Assembly (NCBI GenBank): GCA_964247055.1
Contig: OZ176052.1
Span: forward strand, 4,464,001-4,528,000
Source of the DNA: Paragordius varius
Taxonomy: Eukaryota; Nematomorpha
Direction: 5' to 3'
DNA: 64,000 nt
Shown: positions 52,101 through 63,303 of the stretch, piece after piece
How positions within the stretch are numbered: position 1 is the first letter of the stretch
Layout of the letters: every line of letters starts with the position of its first letter
Notes under the pieces: model-generated
What the model saw: the letters and a program-made list of their open reading frames with translations, nothing else
Database searches by the model: none
What the model was told of the DNA's origin: nothing
Position numbers and translations under genes: made by a program

Positions 52101-54972
52101 ATATAAAAATATAGGTAATTTTTTATTAAAAAATATATAAATTTGAGTGTGAAAATTGTACGAGAGTGAATTTGTTGTTCAAGGGTGAATTTGAATTGTT
52201 TGAGGTTGAATTTGAATTGTAAGTTATATATATTATAAATTAAATTCTCAATCATAAATAATCGTTGTATCCATCAACATTAAAAAAATTTTGTTTCGAT
52301 GGTATAATATGTAATTTTGATTTAGACTCTATTAAAAAATTATAAGAGTTTTATATGTAAAAAATTCACTTTCACTAAATATGACGATAAAACTTCAATT
52401 TATATCGTTAAATGTAGCCACATAAAAGTGACAATTTTAAATAAATTTTTTTGCTTAAACTCGCCACCTTTGTGTGGTTGTCGTTAGAAAAAATAGATTT
52501 ATACCTAAATAATTGAGCATAAAGAGATACCAAATATATTGAATTTTAGTGTTTTATAATATATAAAACTAAAAATAAAACATTTTAATTTGTGTTTTTA
52601 TCATAACTACCATACAAAATAGGACATGCACTTTTCAAAGTTTTGGTAAGTTTGATTGGGAACTATCGATGTGGATTGCATTTCGAACCAGGTCATCTGA
52701 TTACATTTGATGCACAAACATTCATCAAGGGTAGCAGGGCTAGTGTTAAATCATGTCTCGAAAACATTATAAAAACACAAATGTTTCAACAAGTAACACT
52801 ATCAATAATATTCCACATGTTTATTATTATTATTATTATTATAAATTCAATCGATTTTTTGTGACTATAATTATGTTATAAAGGTTAGGTTTTGACTGTT
52901 GTAGCATGAATGTCCATAATTTATTATATGAAATTAGTTAAAACCTAATCACATATTTATCACGGATTGCTAAATTAATAATAATTGAAATTTTATATAG
53001 AAATGAGGATAAAACTCACCAATGGGGTTAATTACTGGTTATGTTCATAGGAAGCAGTTAGATCCATTTTTAATTGGTTATTAACACTTTGAAATTTTTA
53101 ACGCATTTAGTTAATATAAACTTTTGCCTTAGTCTTAGCTCTTTTATTCAAAAAAGTTTGTTTGATTTTGTAGTAAAACTACCAAAAATATTAAGAATAA
53201 ATATGCGTTCCTAATCAATACTATAGAGTTATTTGTTTAAAACTAAAATTTAATTATTTTTGTCATTTAAAAATTTATTTTTTATATTACTGAATAGATT
53301 TATGTATATACATAAGATATATTTTTGCTTTATTAGTTTATCACAGAACGATTACATCGATTGAATGAAGGTATGGGCTTTAATGATTCCTTTGAAATGG
53401 AACTTAATGAATCCAAAATGAACAACAATGCATCACAAACACAGAAATATAAAATGTGGCTTGGATTTATGAAAGTATATTTTTTCTAATTTATTTAAAT
53501 CCTGTCAATATGTAGAAAAAGTCTTTTTATAAAATTTTAAAGCGTTTTTATATTATTTGTTGACACAACGTATATTATGTTTTACATTGTATACAAATTT
53601 TTTCCGGGCAAAAACGGTAATTAAACTTTTTAAATTTGTTTTTAGATTAAAAAATTTTAGGGTATAGTTTTTCCCAATTCACGATAATTATTTTTAAGGG
53701 CCGTTTTGTTTTTCACTAATATATATAATGAATTTCACATACCAATAAAGATATTAATTGTTTAGAATGAAGGAGATTTTTACATAAATGAACTTAAGCG
53801 CAAAACTAGCCAAATCCTGGAGAAAGAAAAATTGATTCGAGGTGCTGCCCGTTTTAATCCCTTTAAATCATCATCATCATCAACTGCAATTAACACATCC
53901 AATAAAACTGTTACTGATGTTGAAAATGTCTCAAACAAAGCCAATCCAACATTTGAATCAACTGAAAATACTGCTACACAACTTGGCATTAGCCATGAAA
54001 CGATTCACGAAAGACAAAATGAAAAAAGTGATTCATTACATAATAGTAGTGATAAATTTGAAAAATCTCTCCAAAACCATAAAAATAGTGGTATCTCAAT
54101 GAATGGGCATTCTTCTACCTCATCATCTCAATCTTCCATATATAATCAATTCCCTGCACATACTAATAAAAACAAATTAAAAAGCAATACCAAGGCTTAT
54201 AAAACCCATGTGAAACCGGCTACAAAATTTTACATGACTATAGATGGGATGGAGGTAATATATATTTTTGTAATTTTTTGATTCAATGTGTTATAGTGGG
54301 TAGCTTCAAACTCTAATTTTTTTTTAATTATTTTTTACTTACATATAGAAAAATGAGGTAGTTAATGGATTTTGGGAAGAAAAAGAAGACACTCTGGCAA
54401 ATGGTGTACACTCATTTGATAAATGTCCCCGTAATACGACAAACAAAATTAGTGATATTTCCGAATTATTAGTATCTCCAAAAAATAATTCTTCTGATAT
54501 TCTAGCAAAAGAATTATCTTTAATAGATTTTGATTCTGAGATCCCTGAAATCAGAGACATATCTTTGCTGGAAAAGAGTATTGGATTGGATTTTTTCAGT
54601 TTAGCCGTATCAGACAGCAATCAAATAATAGACAATGCCGCCAAGGATACGATTGATTGCTCAAAAAATATGCCAATATCTATAGATTTATTTTCGTCAA
54701 ATGGCCACCATGGTTTGAATGGAACTACACGAGATATTAATAATAGTAGTAATTTTAATCCGTTTGTTTCCATCGTAAATCATTGTAATACTTTTACGGA
54801 TCATTTTAGCGAAGCAATTACGAATGGTAATGGTAATTTTGCCGAAAATTCTAGTAGTGAGAAACTTTCTAAAGAGCCCGTAGTTACGAGACAACGGCCC
54901 AGACCTCATCATTCAAATCATATGCAACACAATGCCTTTTACTCTACTAATTCTTGGGTAAAATTTGATTAG
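45503..54972 (+). CDS. DENND1: DENND1/connecdenn-type Rab guanine-nucleotide exchange factor
   Basis: Eight exons with matched phases: 45503-46097, 48915-49154, 50689-51308, 51532-51751, 52623-52792, 53337-53474, 53766-54254 and 54349-54972 (stop TAG); 3096 coding bases, about 1031 residues. uDENN and central DENN: LTDIDGYFLFGYVK, ISYKPWPQTFYSF, LMERRTILISRKLDKL, LLYPMYWQHIYIPYLP, SAPMPYLIG. dDENN: NYRCGLHFEPGHLITFDAQT, FITERLHRLNEGMGF, FYINELKRKTSQILE. DENND1 proteins activate Rab35 at clathrin-coated membranes. The tail has LIDFD (882-886, clathrin-box pattern) and FNPF at 691-694 and 960-963. A long Ser/Asn-rich insert splits the DENN fold. The N-terminus is the first in-frame ATG and could be extended by an unseen 5' exon. 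Closest vertebrate paralogue not determinable. Confidence 0.92.
47983..48157 (-). mobile_element. tRNA-derived SINE, copy 2
   Basis: Minus strand: A box TGGTATAGTAGGTAGGGCGC, B box GAGTTCGAACCCC (48110-48098), body GGCGAGTGTTAAAGCATGTC and CGGATACAATTTAAGTACTT, tail GGAAGAAAGAGACTC. It is about 80 percent alike by eye to the copy at 19171 over its whole length. It lies in the first intron of the DENND1 gene, antisense to it. Confidence 0.82.
48188..48845. mobile_element. hAT-like non-autonomous remnant
   Basis: Left CAGGGGGGGTCAACATAAAT, then GGCCTCGCGGGCCGCATTCG, a start common to hAT MITEs (GTCAA...GGCCCGCGGGCCGC). The right side has GCCGCGGGGCATAGTCTGGT near 48820-48842. No ORF. The right boundary is approximate. 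Confidence 0.5.
50385..50475 (+). mobile_element. SINE 3'-half fragment
   Basis: CAGCCCTGGGGAGGTTATTG, TTAAAGC and TAATACAATTTAAGTCCTTA match the body of the SINE at 19171 and 47983, but the tRNA-like head is missing, as expected of 5' truncation. Confidence 0.55.
50481..50653. mobile_element. short hAT-like remnant before a DENND1 exon
   Basis: Starts CAGTGGTACTCACC (hAT-type CAGTGG end) and ends in GGGCCACAAAAGCCCCTTAG followed by GGCCGCGGTTTG. No ORF, no intact right terminus. It sits just upstream of the acceptor at 50688. Confidence 0.45.
50689..51751 (+). CDS. DENND1: DENND1 gene exons 3-4: low-complexity insert in the DENN fold
   Basis: Exon 50689-51308 starts GMHSDTFAYYT, continuing the core (family: GIHLSLMEKV), and contains IFVVNLDRDTIEIYSD, the strand matching VILNVDTNTLETP. 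Then comes about 100 residues of Ser/Asn-rich sequence before LLNQLPPYLVQELTQKLSHF (family: LQSLPNDVISSLKNRL). Exon 51532-51751 (IKIPASGEKNVTN to NPLKIPI) is again polar linker. A hAT-like fragment ends about 36 bases before the 50689 acceptor. Confidence 0.85.
51921..52235. mobile_element. MITE with ATTCACCC-rich inverted ends, copy 3
   Basis: Left ATACCATTTACCAAATTCAC, then two short tandem units around ACAATTC and CACC. The right side has AGAGTGAATTTGTTGTTCAA and AGGGTGAATTTGAATTGTTT. It lies in the DENND1 intron between exons 51751 and 52623. Confidence 0.65.
52623..54972 (+). CDS. DENND1: DENND1 gene exons 5-8: dDENN and endocytic-motif tail
   Basis: Exons 52623-52792, 53337-53474, 53766-54254 and 54349-54972. 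The first three complete the dDENN. RGAARFNPFKSSSSS begins a disordered tail of about 340 residues. Its last exon carries LIDFD, an acidic DISLLE segment and a second FNPF. In vertebrate connecdenns the same region recruits clathrin and AP-2; NPF is the ligand of EH domains. The product ends NSWVKFD. Confidence 0.88.
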
Positions 54973-55660
54973 ATTAATGGAAAGGGGAAATATAAAAGAA
55001 AGGTTAGATGAAAATGATGCTTGTAAAATGTCTTACCAACGCGCCTTTACACCATATTGTGTCCATAAAATGAAAATATCTTCTTATTTAGATTTATTTT
55101 TTGTGTGCATAAAGATAATATGTATTTGCTTTATTAGGAAATATTTTTATAGTTGTGAGTTATATGCACACACAAATTATATAATCATGGATGCCGCGTT
55201 TTGTTATATTTATATAATCATATATATAATTATATTAATGACTAACATCTGAAAATCAAAAATTAATAATAATTTTATTTTATATATTTTTATTTATATA
55301 AATATGAGCAATAAATTATTTAATCTATATATTTATAAAAATGGAAAATGCTGGCTTTGTGATCTGGTACCGGAAAACCGGTAGACCCATTCAAATCCAA
55401 ACTTCGATAAAATATAATCATTAATGAATGCCCCGACAATAGCTTCGCCCTTTTTTTAAAATAGGCCCCCAGTTCGGGCCCACCCCGTGAGAAAAACGGT
55501 TTTTTTTGAAAACAAAAGTCCACAAAAATCGTGTCTTTAAGACAATCTGGAGAACGTGTTGGACCATTCAAATTTAATTTTTGTTTATTATTTTCGATTG
55601 CACCGAACATAGTCGTCTCGCTTTTTTGATTTAGGCCCCTTTTTTACCCGTGGTTTATTT
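54973..55660. other. 3' flank of DENND1 and an unexplained GC-richer segment
   Basis: The first 350 bases are AT-rich and contain AATAAATT near 55311, a possible poly(A) signal. From about 55360 to 55640 base composition rises (GGTACCGGAAAACCGGTAGA; CCCAGTTCGGGCCCACCCCG). A minus-strand frame of about 96 residues there (SPDCLKDTIFVDFCF and FPVPDHKASIF) faintly recalls a LINE endonuclease C-terminus, but I would not assign it. Confidence 0.35.
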
Positions 55661-55661
55661 T

Positions 55662-55914
55662 GCATTATATTTAGCTAATGCACTCTCGTTTTTGTTAAAC
55701 ACCTTCAGATTTATATATAAAATAAGTAATATAAAGTTTTTTTAATAAATCTTTTTTTATATTTCCATGCAATGATGTCATATAAGTGCAAACTTTTGCA
55801 ATAGTTTTAATTTATTCATATTTTATAAATATTTAATCATAGGTAGGCCTGTGGTCACCAACGACCCTAGTTTGAGTCTCAAGACTGAAATGAGTGTGTT
55901 GCACCCAAGTGTTA
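55662..55914. mobile_element. family A MITE, right-end fragment
   Basis: Contains TATAAGTGCAAACTTTTGCA, GGTAGGCCTGTGGTCACC (diverged hairpin), CTAGTTTGAGTCTCAAGACT and GTGTTGCACCCAAGTG, followed by TTAA. It corresponds to the right half of family A; no left end is visible. Confidence 0.6.
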
Positions 55915-56309
55915 AGAAAACCAGTCCATTTTAGAAGGGCAGACTGTCAGAGGCCACATCTAAGAATTAAATTATAATATTTGATTTTCATCGGTAGTTT
56001 ATGATAAATTTTAGTGATATTTTTTGAAATGTAGCATTAAGCTTTCAACAAAAATATAATGTACAACAATGGAAATTTTCTGATGTGGAGTACTTACCAC
56101 AAAAGTGCAAATAACCTTTTTATATCCCACATAAGGACCAAATGATTAGCATATTAATAATCATAATACATTTTTCTATCCAAATGAATTCATACATATA
56201 TATATTCCTATTTTTGGACGCATTGTAATACGTTCTATTAGGACAACCAATGTATTATCATTTATATATAAGATTATTTTGGTTTATTCAAATGCAGTAT
56301 AGTTATGGG

Positions 56310-57420
56310 GAATCTAGTTTGTCAGGATTGATGTAGTTTTCGGATAGGCCGAAAAGAGTAAAGCCATTGAAGAGTGCTTGGTGCCGAAGGCTATTAAAAG
56401 CAGCAGCAATATCGACCCATATTATGTACAGCGGAGATTTGCCCTGCACAGCTGTTTAGATTTACCTTCGATTGCATAATCATGCTCAAAGCACCTATCA
56501 TAGGGAAGGCTATTCTTTTGTTTGTGAGAAATGGGATTATTTTTATTGTTGTATTCGATGATACGATCTGATATAATGGCTGTAAAAATTTTAATAGTAT
56601 TTGTAAGCGAAATTGGACGCCACCCTTTGATTCTCCTAATTCAAATCTTTGTTATTTATAAAAAAGACTGTTTCAATAGACGAAAAACGTGGCGTCTTAT
56701 CCTCGAAATCGACTACCAAGAAACAGTATTTAACTTAAATCTGTGATTGGACGTATATTCATAATATAATCCACATGTGGAATCACATCCAATGACAATA
56801 TTTTAACCATGGAGCTGATCCTGTCAAAAACAAGAATTAATAAACTCCAAAAATTGCAAAGCCACCTCCCCTCCGTCAATAGCGCCTTACTTATAAAAAT
56901 GGTCAAAATTAGTTAATAATCAGCTATCAATAATTACCTCAACCATAAACGCATACCAAATGCCCGAAAATCTTCCATCTCGGTTCCCAAAAAAACAAAA
57001 ATTTGGGCTAAATCGAAGGGTAGGTCCAGTCTCACTTACAATACTTATTTAAAACTATCGGATTATATAATATAATAAAATAAATCACATTTCTCCCAAA
57101 AGGGCTTTCCCTATGATGGGTGCTTTGAGCACAATTGTGTAATTGTGAGAGTAAAATCAAAACAGTTATGCATAGGTCACTGTACATAACATGGGTCGAT
57201 ATTGCTGCTACTTTCGAAAGCCTTTTACCCCAAATCATCTTAAATGTTGTCCAATTAAATCAAAACAAACCCCATTGCTATCCGGTATCAAACAGGGTGA
57301 TCGACTATCTAACACTTTGTTCAATATCGCCGTTAATTCCGCAAGAGAAAATGATGCTGATGTGGCGTGTATATGCCCAAACCCATATCTTTATTTAGCA
57401 GCGCTTGATCGCCGGTAGAA
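56310..57420. mobile_element. R2-like LINE reverse-transcriptase fragments, both orientations
   Basis: On the minus strand (about 56520-56330) reads LYIIWVDIAAAFNSLRHQAL followed by FNGFTLFGLSENYIN, the RT region with the conserved D-x-x-x-A-F. On the plus strand (57170-57400) reads LYITWVDIAATFES, then in a shifted frame GIKQGDRLSNTLFNIAVNSA, the RT motif of G-V-x-Q-G-D-P-L-S type. The pieces face each other, are short and are frame-shifted, so they are dead copies of one family, shared with the endonuclease fragments to the right. Confidence 0.65.
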
Positions 57421-57641
57421 ATTATCTTCGTTAATTCCTGCTAGAAATAAAATAATCCATAAGTAATATTATTAGAGTAATCCTTCAAAGTAGCCCAATT
57501 TTAACCATATTTCTTATAGCGTTTCTAAATCAGGGATGTCTAACACGCTTTTTCGGCACGTTCTAAATAACGTTAAAAACATAAAAAAGTGTATTTCAAT
57601 CAAAAATAACAATAATTAGAAGATATATCATCCAAATGGGC

Positions 57642-58176
57642 TCAAAATAATGTAAAAAACCAAAAATTAGCAGCCACAAAGATATTTGTGTTGGACATCT
57701 CTGTTTTAAACAGGACGTTCTCTGTAACGGCCTGTTGAAGTGAGGATAACCGATTCTTATATGGTACTGTGGTATCGATTATGAAGCAGGATGATCCATC
57801 AGTGACGACCAAGTCCGGGCGACGGAAAGGGTCAACTTCTTGATTCTCGCTGATGACTTGGAAGTTTTCTGGTAACGCCTCCTTATCCGATTTACTATTA
57901 AATTGTGTCTCTTGGTTGGTAGATTGCTCTCTTTGAAGCAGGTCGTGTTTCCGAGAATTGGTGGGGAGAAGATTGAGCCTGGCGCGATAAATGAATTTCC
58001 AAGCACAGAATCTCATGTGTTCTCCTGTAAAAAGAAAAGAATGGCTGGCTCGATCGGCAGCTACGCATTTCATTACGCGTCCTTGCAGGGCGAAGTGATG
58101 GAGTTCTACATCTTTTAGCGCACACCGAGTGCCTCTGAGCATCGCGACTACGAAAAAACTTTGTATTATACAAATC
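57642..58176 (-). mobile_element. R2-like LINE 3' end, minus-strand copy
   Basis: Encodes LRGTRCALKDVELHHFALQG, RVMKCVAADRASHSFLFTGE, HMRFCAWKFIYRARLNLLPT, then RPDLVVTDGSSCFIIDTTVP. This is the C-terminal region of R2-clade LINEs: a DNA-binding/zinc-knuckle segment followed by a restriction-like endonuclease with the P-D...D-x-T-V-P motif. The zinc knuckle is missing from this copy and the frame shifts. It is an inverted duplicate of the copy at 58455. Confidence 0.75.
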
Positions 58177-58454
58177 TGGGGGCAGAAAAGGGGAGTCAAC
58201 CGGTTGATTCTTGCTAATAATTTGCAAGCTTGTTTTCAGGGCATGCTTGATTACGATCAACTATCAAATCATGCCTTCGTTATCCGACTGCTTTCCTTCA
58301 AGCAATTATTGAGAACATGGGCAGTTGTGAAAATCCTAACGTTATAAACCCTAAAAACAAAGCTCAAAACCGTTGGACCGGGTCACAAATCTTCCCAAAT
58401 TTTGAAAATATAGTGGGGATTAATCATCTTTAACATTAATATATCGAACAACGT

Positions 58455-59215
58455 TCTGCCGTAGTCTCGATGCTCAGACGCACTCGGCGTGCGCTAAAAG
58501 ACGCAGTCCATCACTTCGCCCTGCAAGGACGCGTAATGGAATGCGTAGCTGCCGATCGAGCCAACCATTCTTTTCTTTTTACAGGAGAACACATGAGATT
58601 CTGTGATTGGAAATTCATTCATCGCGCCAGGCTCAATCTTCTCCCCACCAATTCTCGGAAACATGACCCATCTCTAAAATGTCGACGATGTGGCAAAGAT
58701 AACGAAACACCCGCCCATGTTCTCAATAAATGCTTGAAAGAGAGCAATCTAATAACCAAGAGACACAATCTAATAGTAAATCGGATCAAGGAGGCGTTAC
58801 CACCAAACTTCCAAATCAGCGAGAATCAAGAAGTTGACCCTTCCCGTCTGCGCCCGAACCTAGTCGTCACTGATGGATCATCCTGCTTCATAATCGATCC
58901 CACGGTACTATATGAAAATCGGCTATCCTAACTCCAACAGGCCGCAACAAACAAGCTCATCAAATACGAATCAATCGCCATTGGACTGAGAGAGCGCTTC
59001 AATGATGTCGAGGTCCCGATCGTCGGATATCTAGGCTCCTGGCACTGCAACAATGGCATAATCTTCGAGAAAATCCCATTCAACGCTCCAAACCTTTTAA
59101 AGAAGCTGATCATATCGGACGTCATCAAAGCATCGAGCGATATGTTTCACTTCTTTATGAGTGGACGAAATGAAACAAACAACAACCCAAAACCGCCTAC
59201 CGATTGCTTAACCAA
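58455..59215 (+). mobile_element. R2-like LINE 3' end, plus-strand copy
   Basis: Encodes RRTRRALKDAVHHFALQGRV, ECVAADRANHSFLFTGEHMR, FCDWKFIHRARLNLLPTNSR, the CCHC knuckle CRRCGKDNETPAHVLNKC, and RPNLVVTDGSSCFIIDPTVL, then a stop. Sequence beyond (about 58935-59130) still resembles the family's end in another frame. The restriction-like endonuclease class (R2, NeSL and relatives) inserts at preferred target sites. The upstream RT is absent, so this is a 5'-truncated dead copy. Confidence 0.8.
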
Positions 59216-59546
59216 TGAAGCATTACCAAATTACACAATTCAAATATGTATGCATTATAAAGATATTTTTATATTATGCAATATGCATCATTGTTCTTAT
59301 AATACGACCTCTTACAAAACCCATAATATCAAATTCATTTAGCTATTGTGATCTTGGATTGTCTATCCTTCACCAAAACGACAACCAGGTATTGCACTAT
59401 TTCCTGTGGCCCAAATTAATTAAGCTTCTTTTAATAATAATCTATAGAAAACATAATATATGAACCATTTCGATTTATGTTCATAAAAAATTGATATTGT
59501 TGTATAAAGCGTTACTATGCGTGTTTAATTAGAAACTTTTATAAAT

Positions 59547-59786
59547 ATGGTAAAATTGAAGTACTTTGAAATAGACAAGATGGGTCTTTTTATTTCTATT
59601 GTCAATGGTAAACTGATAATTGGAATTAGAATAGAAGGTGACACACTTGGAGGAATTAACAAAAAGACAATTTCTACCAAGGAGCAACGATCGGCGCTGC
59701 TTGATGAAGATATGGGTTTTATGATAAACACGCTATATCATCCGCATACGCAAGTATTTGGTGACCATTATATAACATTTATTTAA
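59547..59786 (+). other. unassigned 79-residue open frame
   Basis: An ATG-initiated frame (MVKLKYFEIDKMGLFISIVN) with a balanced, non-repetitive composition, followed by stop. No family is recognised and no splice partner was found; it lies among LINE fragments and could be part of one or chance. Confidence 0.2.
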
Positions 59787-59889
59787 ATATAGGATTGATG
59801 GCGACATTAAATGAATTGTTATATAATGGACAGCTGTGTTTGATGCCGGATAGGAATGGGATTCAGTTTGTCAGCACATTGGAGGCAAT

Positions 59890-60100
59890 GAAATCTGCAG
59901 ATGAGTTTTATATGCGTTTTTAATGAGATTGATGTAGCTTCAGATAGGCCAAAAACTGCAAGACCATCCAAGAAGGATTGGTGTGAAATAATATCGATCG
60001 TGTTGTGTACAGTAGAGATTTTTGCACAGTTGTTTTGATTTTATTTTAAATAACATAATTGTGCTTAAAGCACCCATCATAGGAAAGGGGAATCTGATAT
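59890..60100 (-). mobile_element. R2-like LINE RT fragment
   Basis: Shares with 56330-56520 the words ATTGATGTAGCTTCAGATAG, AGGCCAAAAACTGCAAGACC and GCTTAAAGCACCCATCATAG, in the same orientation. It is the same RT segment, short and decayed. Confidence 0.55.
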
Positions 60101-61130
60101 ACGTTAGTGGTTGAAGTAAGTATTGAGAATAGCTAAAAGAAATTTACCATTATCATCTACTTTTAACCATTTTGATTTATCCGTTATTGCCGGAGTTGGC
60201 AGAATCAGCTTTATCATAAAAACATTAGAAGGTGATCGCAATTAATTGTCAGGTTGAATTTGGTTTCTTGATGGTTTATTTTACTAGGCTGGGCGGGTGT
60301 AGGAAAATACAAATAATTACATTTTTAATAGTAAACCTTAGGCAGAACATCGATTATATTGTTAAAAAGCCATTTTGACAACTACTTATATACATTTAAT
60401 TGTTTTTTAGCTTTGACATTATAAAACCAAAATAAAATCTCAATAAACGAAGTACATTTATGATAATTTTACTTATTATTTACATTATTTATAAAGAACT
60501 CCCTAAAGTGTAATATAATTTTCATATATGTATATATTTATATAAAAATTTTGAACCGACCCATCGTGCACTGGCAATTTGCTATTATTTCATTAAATAA
60601 TTGATTGGGTATCATAAATTTATAAAAAACGTAGAGGTCATATCAAAAAATATAATATTCGCATAATTATCCCTAAATTTTTATTTTTCTTCCAATAAAT
60701 ATGTAAATAAGATGCGATTGCAAACATATCTATAAGATTATTCATTTTTTATTAAAAACCACTTATCCGATTTTTGAAAAAATATTTTTGATAAAAAACT
60801 TACACTGACCCACGACGCAACTAAACGGCTGTCACTGAACCACCATTGACTGATGTATGGAAGGGCAACTAGGGACGTCTTTGGACAGTGGCGAGGTGGA
60901 ACTGCTACACCTTAATGTTTAAAATAAAATATTACAATATCCTGAATCTGACAAACACATATCTGATGGCCTTTATTTTTCCATCAATATCATCCACGTA
61001 TCCAGAAAAGGGTGTGACAGGCTTACTCCATACCGTCACTGTCCGCACAGGACGACCCTTACCGCCTTCCTACGCTTTTACGCGCCTGAGGGCAGGGGGA
61101 CGTCAATCATTCTTCAGGGCTTCTAACTAA
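60101..61130. other. gene-free stretch with a GC-richer island
   Basis: AT-rich to about 60800. Then 60835-61130 is GC-richer (ACTGATGTATGGAAGGGCAA; CACTGTCCGCACAGGACGAC; ACGCGCCTGAGGGCAGGGGG). An 80-residue plus-strand frame there looks like chance. The compositional contrast suggests a recently arrived or foreign fragment, possibly the tail of a LINE. Confidence 0.35.
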
Positions 61131-61375
61131 CAAAGATATTCTATGGAACGTATTATTCTGCAAAAATTTTGTAAAATTAAAATGGCGGCGGAGTAGTTTG
61201 ACATGGAACTTTTCAAAACAAAGCTTGATTTATATGTTTTGGCTTATTTATATAAATTTTATTAGGATAGAAGTATAAATTTAATTTGGGACCGTTTCCT
61301 TTAGTATTTTTTTAAAAATACTAACTTTATTTAAGTCTGGGGTATTTAGATATTCCAATTTGAATCGGAGTGTTA
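61131..61375. mobile_element. family A MITE, truncated
   Basis: Starts abruptly with TTCTGCAAAAATTTTGTAAA (interior of family A), then ATGGCGGCGGAGTAGTTTGA, and ends TCCAATTTGAATCGGAGTG before TTAA. It is in reverse orientation to the 28-31 kb copies. Confidence 0.65.
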
Positions 61376-61709
61376 AATTGGAAAAATATGATCCTCGAGT
61401 TAGAAAAAAATTCTATATAATGAATTAATTCGTATGATTATCATTTCCAAAAAAATATCTCTATTTTAGCCTTAATATATGAAAATTGGTTTTATGTATT
61501 CTTTTATAGTTTCTACGACAGCGCATTTGGTTCAAATTTAGATGTGGGTTTTTAGGTTATAAAAATTGTTCTATTTAAATGAATGAAATTCGCATGCAGT
61601 ATAAGGTAGAGAACAAATTTGTTAATTTTAAATTTTGGCACAAAGGCATCATCAAGCTCTTTAAAAAAATAAATTATGAACTTTTTACTTGACTTAGTTT
61701 GCATATTAA

Positions 61710-62249
61710 CACTTGGATACAACACACTCATTTTAGTCCTTCGATTCAAATTGGGGTAGTTGGATACCCCAGGCCTGTAATCAAATACTTAAAGAAGTAT
61801 AGAAGGAATCAAAACCTTGCAAAATTTTGCACTTATATAACATTATTTAACCGAAATATATAAAAAAAATTTGCCAAAAATACTTGATATTACTTTAACG
61901 TGACATGTGTCATATTGTAAAATTAAAAAATAATACAAAATAAACCGCTTTTTTTATTTCTATCAATGTTAAATGTAATTTATTTAAAAAATTAGCTTTA
62001 GTTTTACCCTTAAAATTAAATGAACGATATTTTGTAAAAGTTTTGTAAAATAAAAATGGCGTCGAAGTAGTTTGAGATGGAACTTTTTTTTCAAAACAAA
62101 ATTTTATCAAGCTATTTTGGCATATATATATAATTTTTATTAGATAGAAGCATAAATTTAAATTGGGACAGTTTTCTTCAATACTTTTTTAAAAATGTTA
62201 ATTTTAATTTAGTCTGGGGTATTTAGATACCCCAATTTGAATCGAAGTG
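61710..62249. mobile_element. family A MITE, complete
   Basis: Flanked by TTAA at 61706-61709 and 62250-62253. Begins CACTTGGATACAACACACTC and ends CCCCAATTTGAATCGAAGTG, reverse orientation, about 540 bp. The hairpin GGGGTATTTAGATACCCC is intact near the right end. Confidence 0.85.
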
Positions 62250-62253
62250 TTAA

Positions 62254-62638
62254 GGTAGTTGAACGCTGTTTTCAAAGTTATTATCAAACTACGTAATAGA
62301 TAAAAAAGGTTATATTTTTACAGTTTCTAGCTGAAATTAGGACAGTTCTAAAATACGATTAAAATAAAATAAATTCATAAATATTAAGTTTTTGTTAATC
62401 TGAAAGCTTACTTATTAATTATTTACATTTAACCATAAGTATATGGCTCTTGTTTCAGCGATATAATGGCGGCGAAAAAGTTTGAGATTATGATTTTTTA
62501 CTTTAATTTTTTTGAAAAATATATGATGCGCTTTAAAAATCAAGAAAACATAAATTCGGCTTAATATCCAAATTTTTTAAGATATTTCAATTTCGAATCG
62601 TTCTGGAATATAAAACTATTCCAAAGGGTATTGAAGTG
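62254..62638. mobile_element. family B TTAA-type element, right-end fragment
   Basis: Ends TCGTTCTGGAATATAAAACT, ATTCCAAAGGG, TATTGAAGTG and TTAA (62639-62642). The interior shares TATATGATGCGCTTTAAAAA-type sequence with family B. The left end was replaced by the family A copy at 61710-62249. Confidence 0.55.
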
Positions 62639-62738
62639 TTAAAATAATGCAAAACAAAATAAAATAAATGGTTAGTACTGTTATAAATTCATCAGGTTAT
62701 CATGCTGCTTTTGGTATAGCCCCTTACGAGTGATTAAA

Positions 62739-63299
62739 CACTTGGAGACAACACATTCATTTCAGTCCTTCGATTTAAATTGGGGTAGTTGGATACCCCA
62801 GACCTGTTTAAAATTAAATTCTTTAAAACATATGGGAGGAATCAAAACCATGGCAAATTGCACTTATATAACATTAATAAACCGAAATATATAAAATATT
62901 TTATTCAAAAATACTTGATATTACTTATTGTAGGCTCAAACCAGAAGGTAAAAATTTCGTCAACGTGTGGAAAATGGTAAAATTAAATACAAAATAAACC
63001 GCTTTTTCTATTTCTATCAATTTTAGATGTAAATTAAATAAAAAATTAGCTTTAATTTTACCCTTAAAATTAAATGAATACGATATTTTGCAAAAATTTT
63101 GTAAAATAAAAATGGCGTCGAAGTAGTTTGACATGGAACTTTTTTTTCAAAATCAAATTTTATTTAGATATTTCGGCTTATTTATATAATATTATTAGGA
63201 TAGAAGCATAAATTAAAATTGGGACTGTTCCCTTCAGTAGTTTTTAAAAAATCCTAACTTAAATATTGTCATTTAGATACCCCAATTTGAATCGAAATG
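62739..63299. mobile_element. family A MITE, complete
   Basis: Begins CACTTGGAGACAACACATTC after TTAAA and ends CCCCAATTTGAATCGAAATG before TTAA (63300-63303). Reverse orientation, about 561 bp, with the interior ATGGCGTCGAAGTAGTTTGA in common with other copies. Confidence 0.8.
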
Positions 63300-63303
63300 T
63301 TAA

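Noticed and set aside
57898-58260. Second and third frames through the LINE endonuclease fragment
   Set aside because: Only one frame per segment shows R2-like motifs; the others are overlapping shadows.
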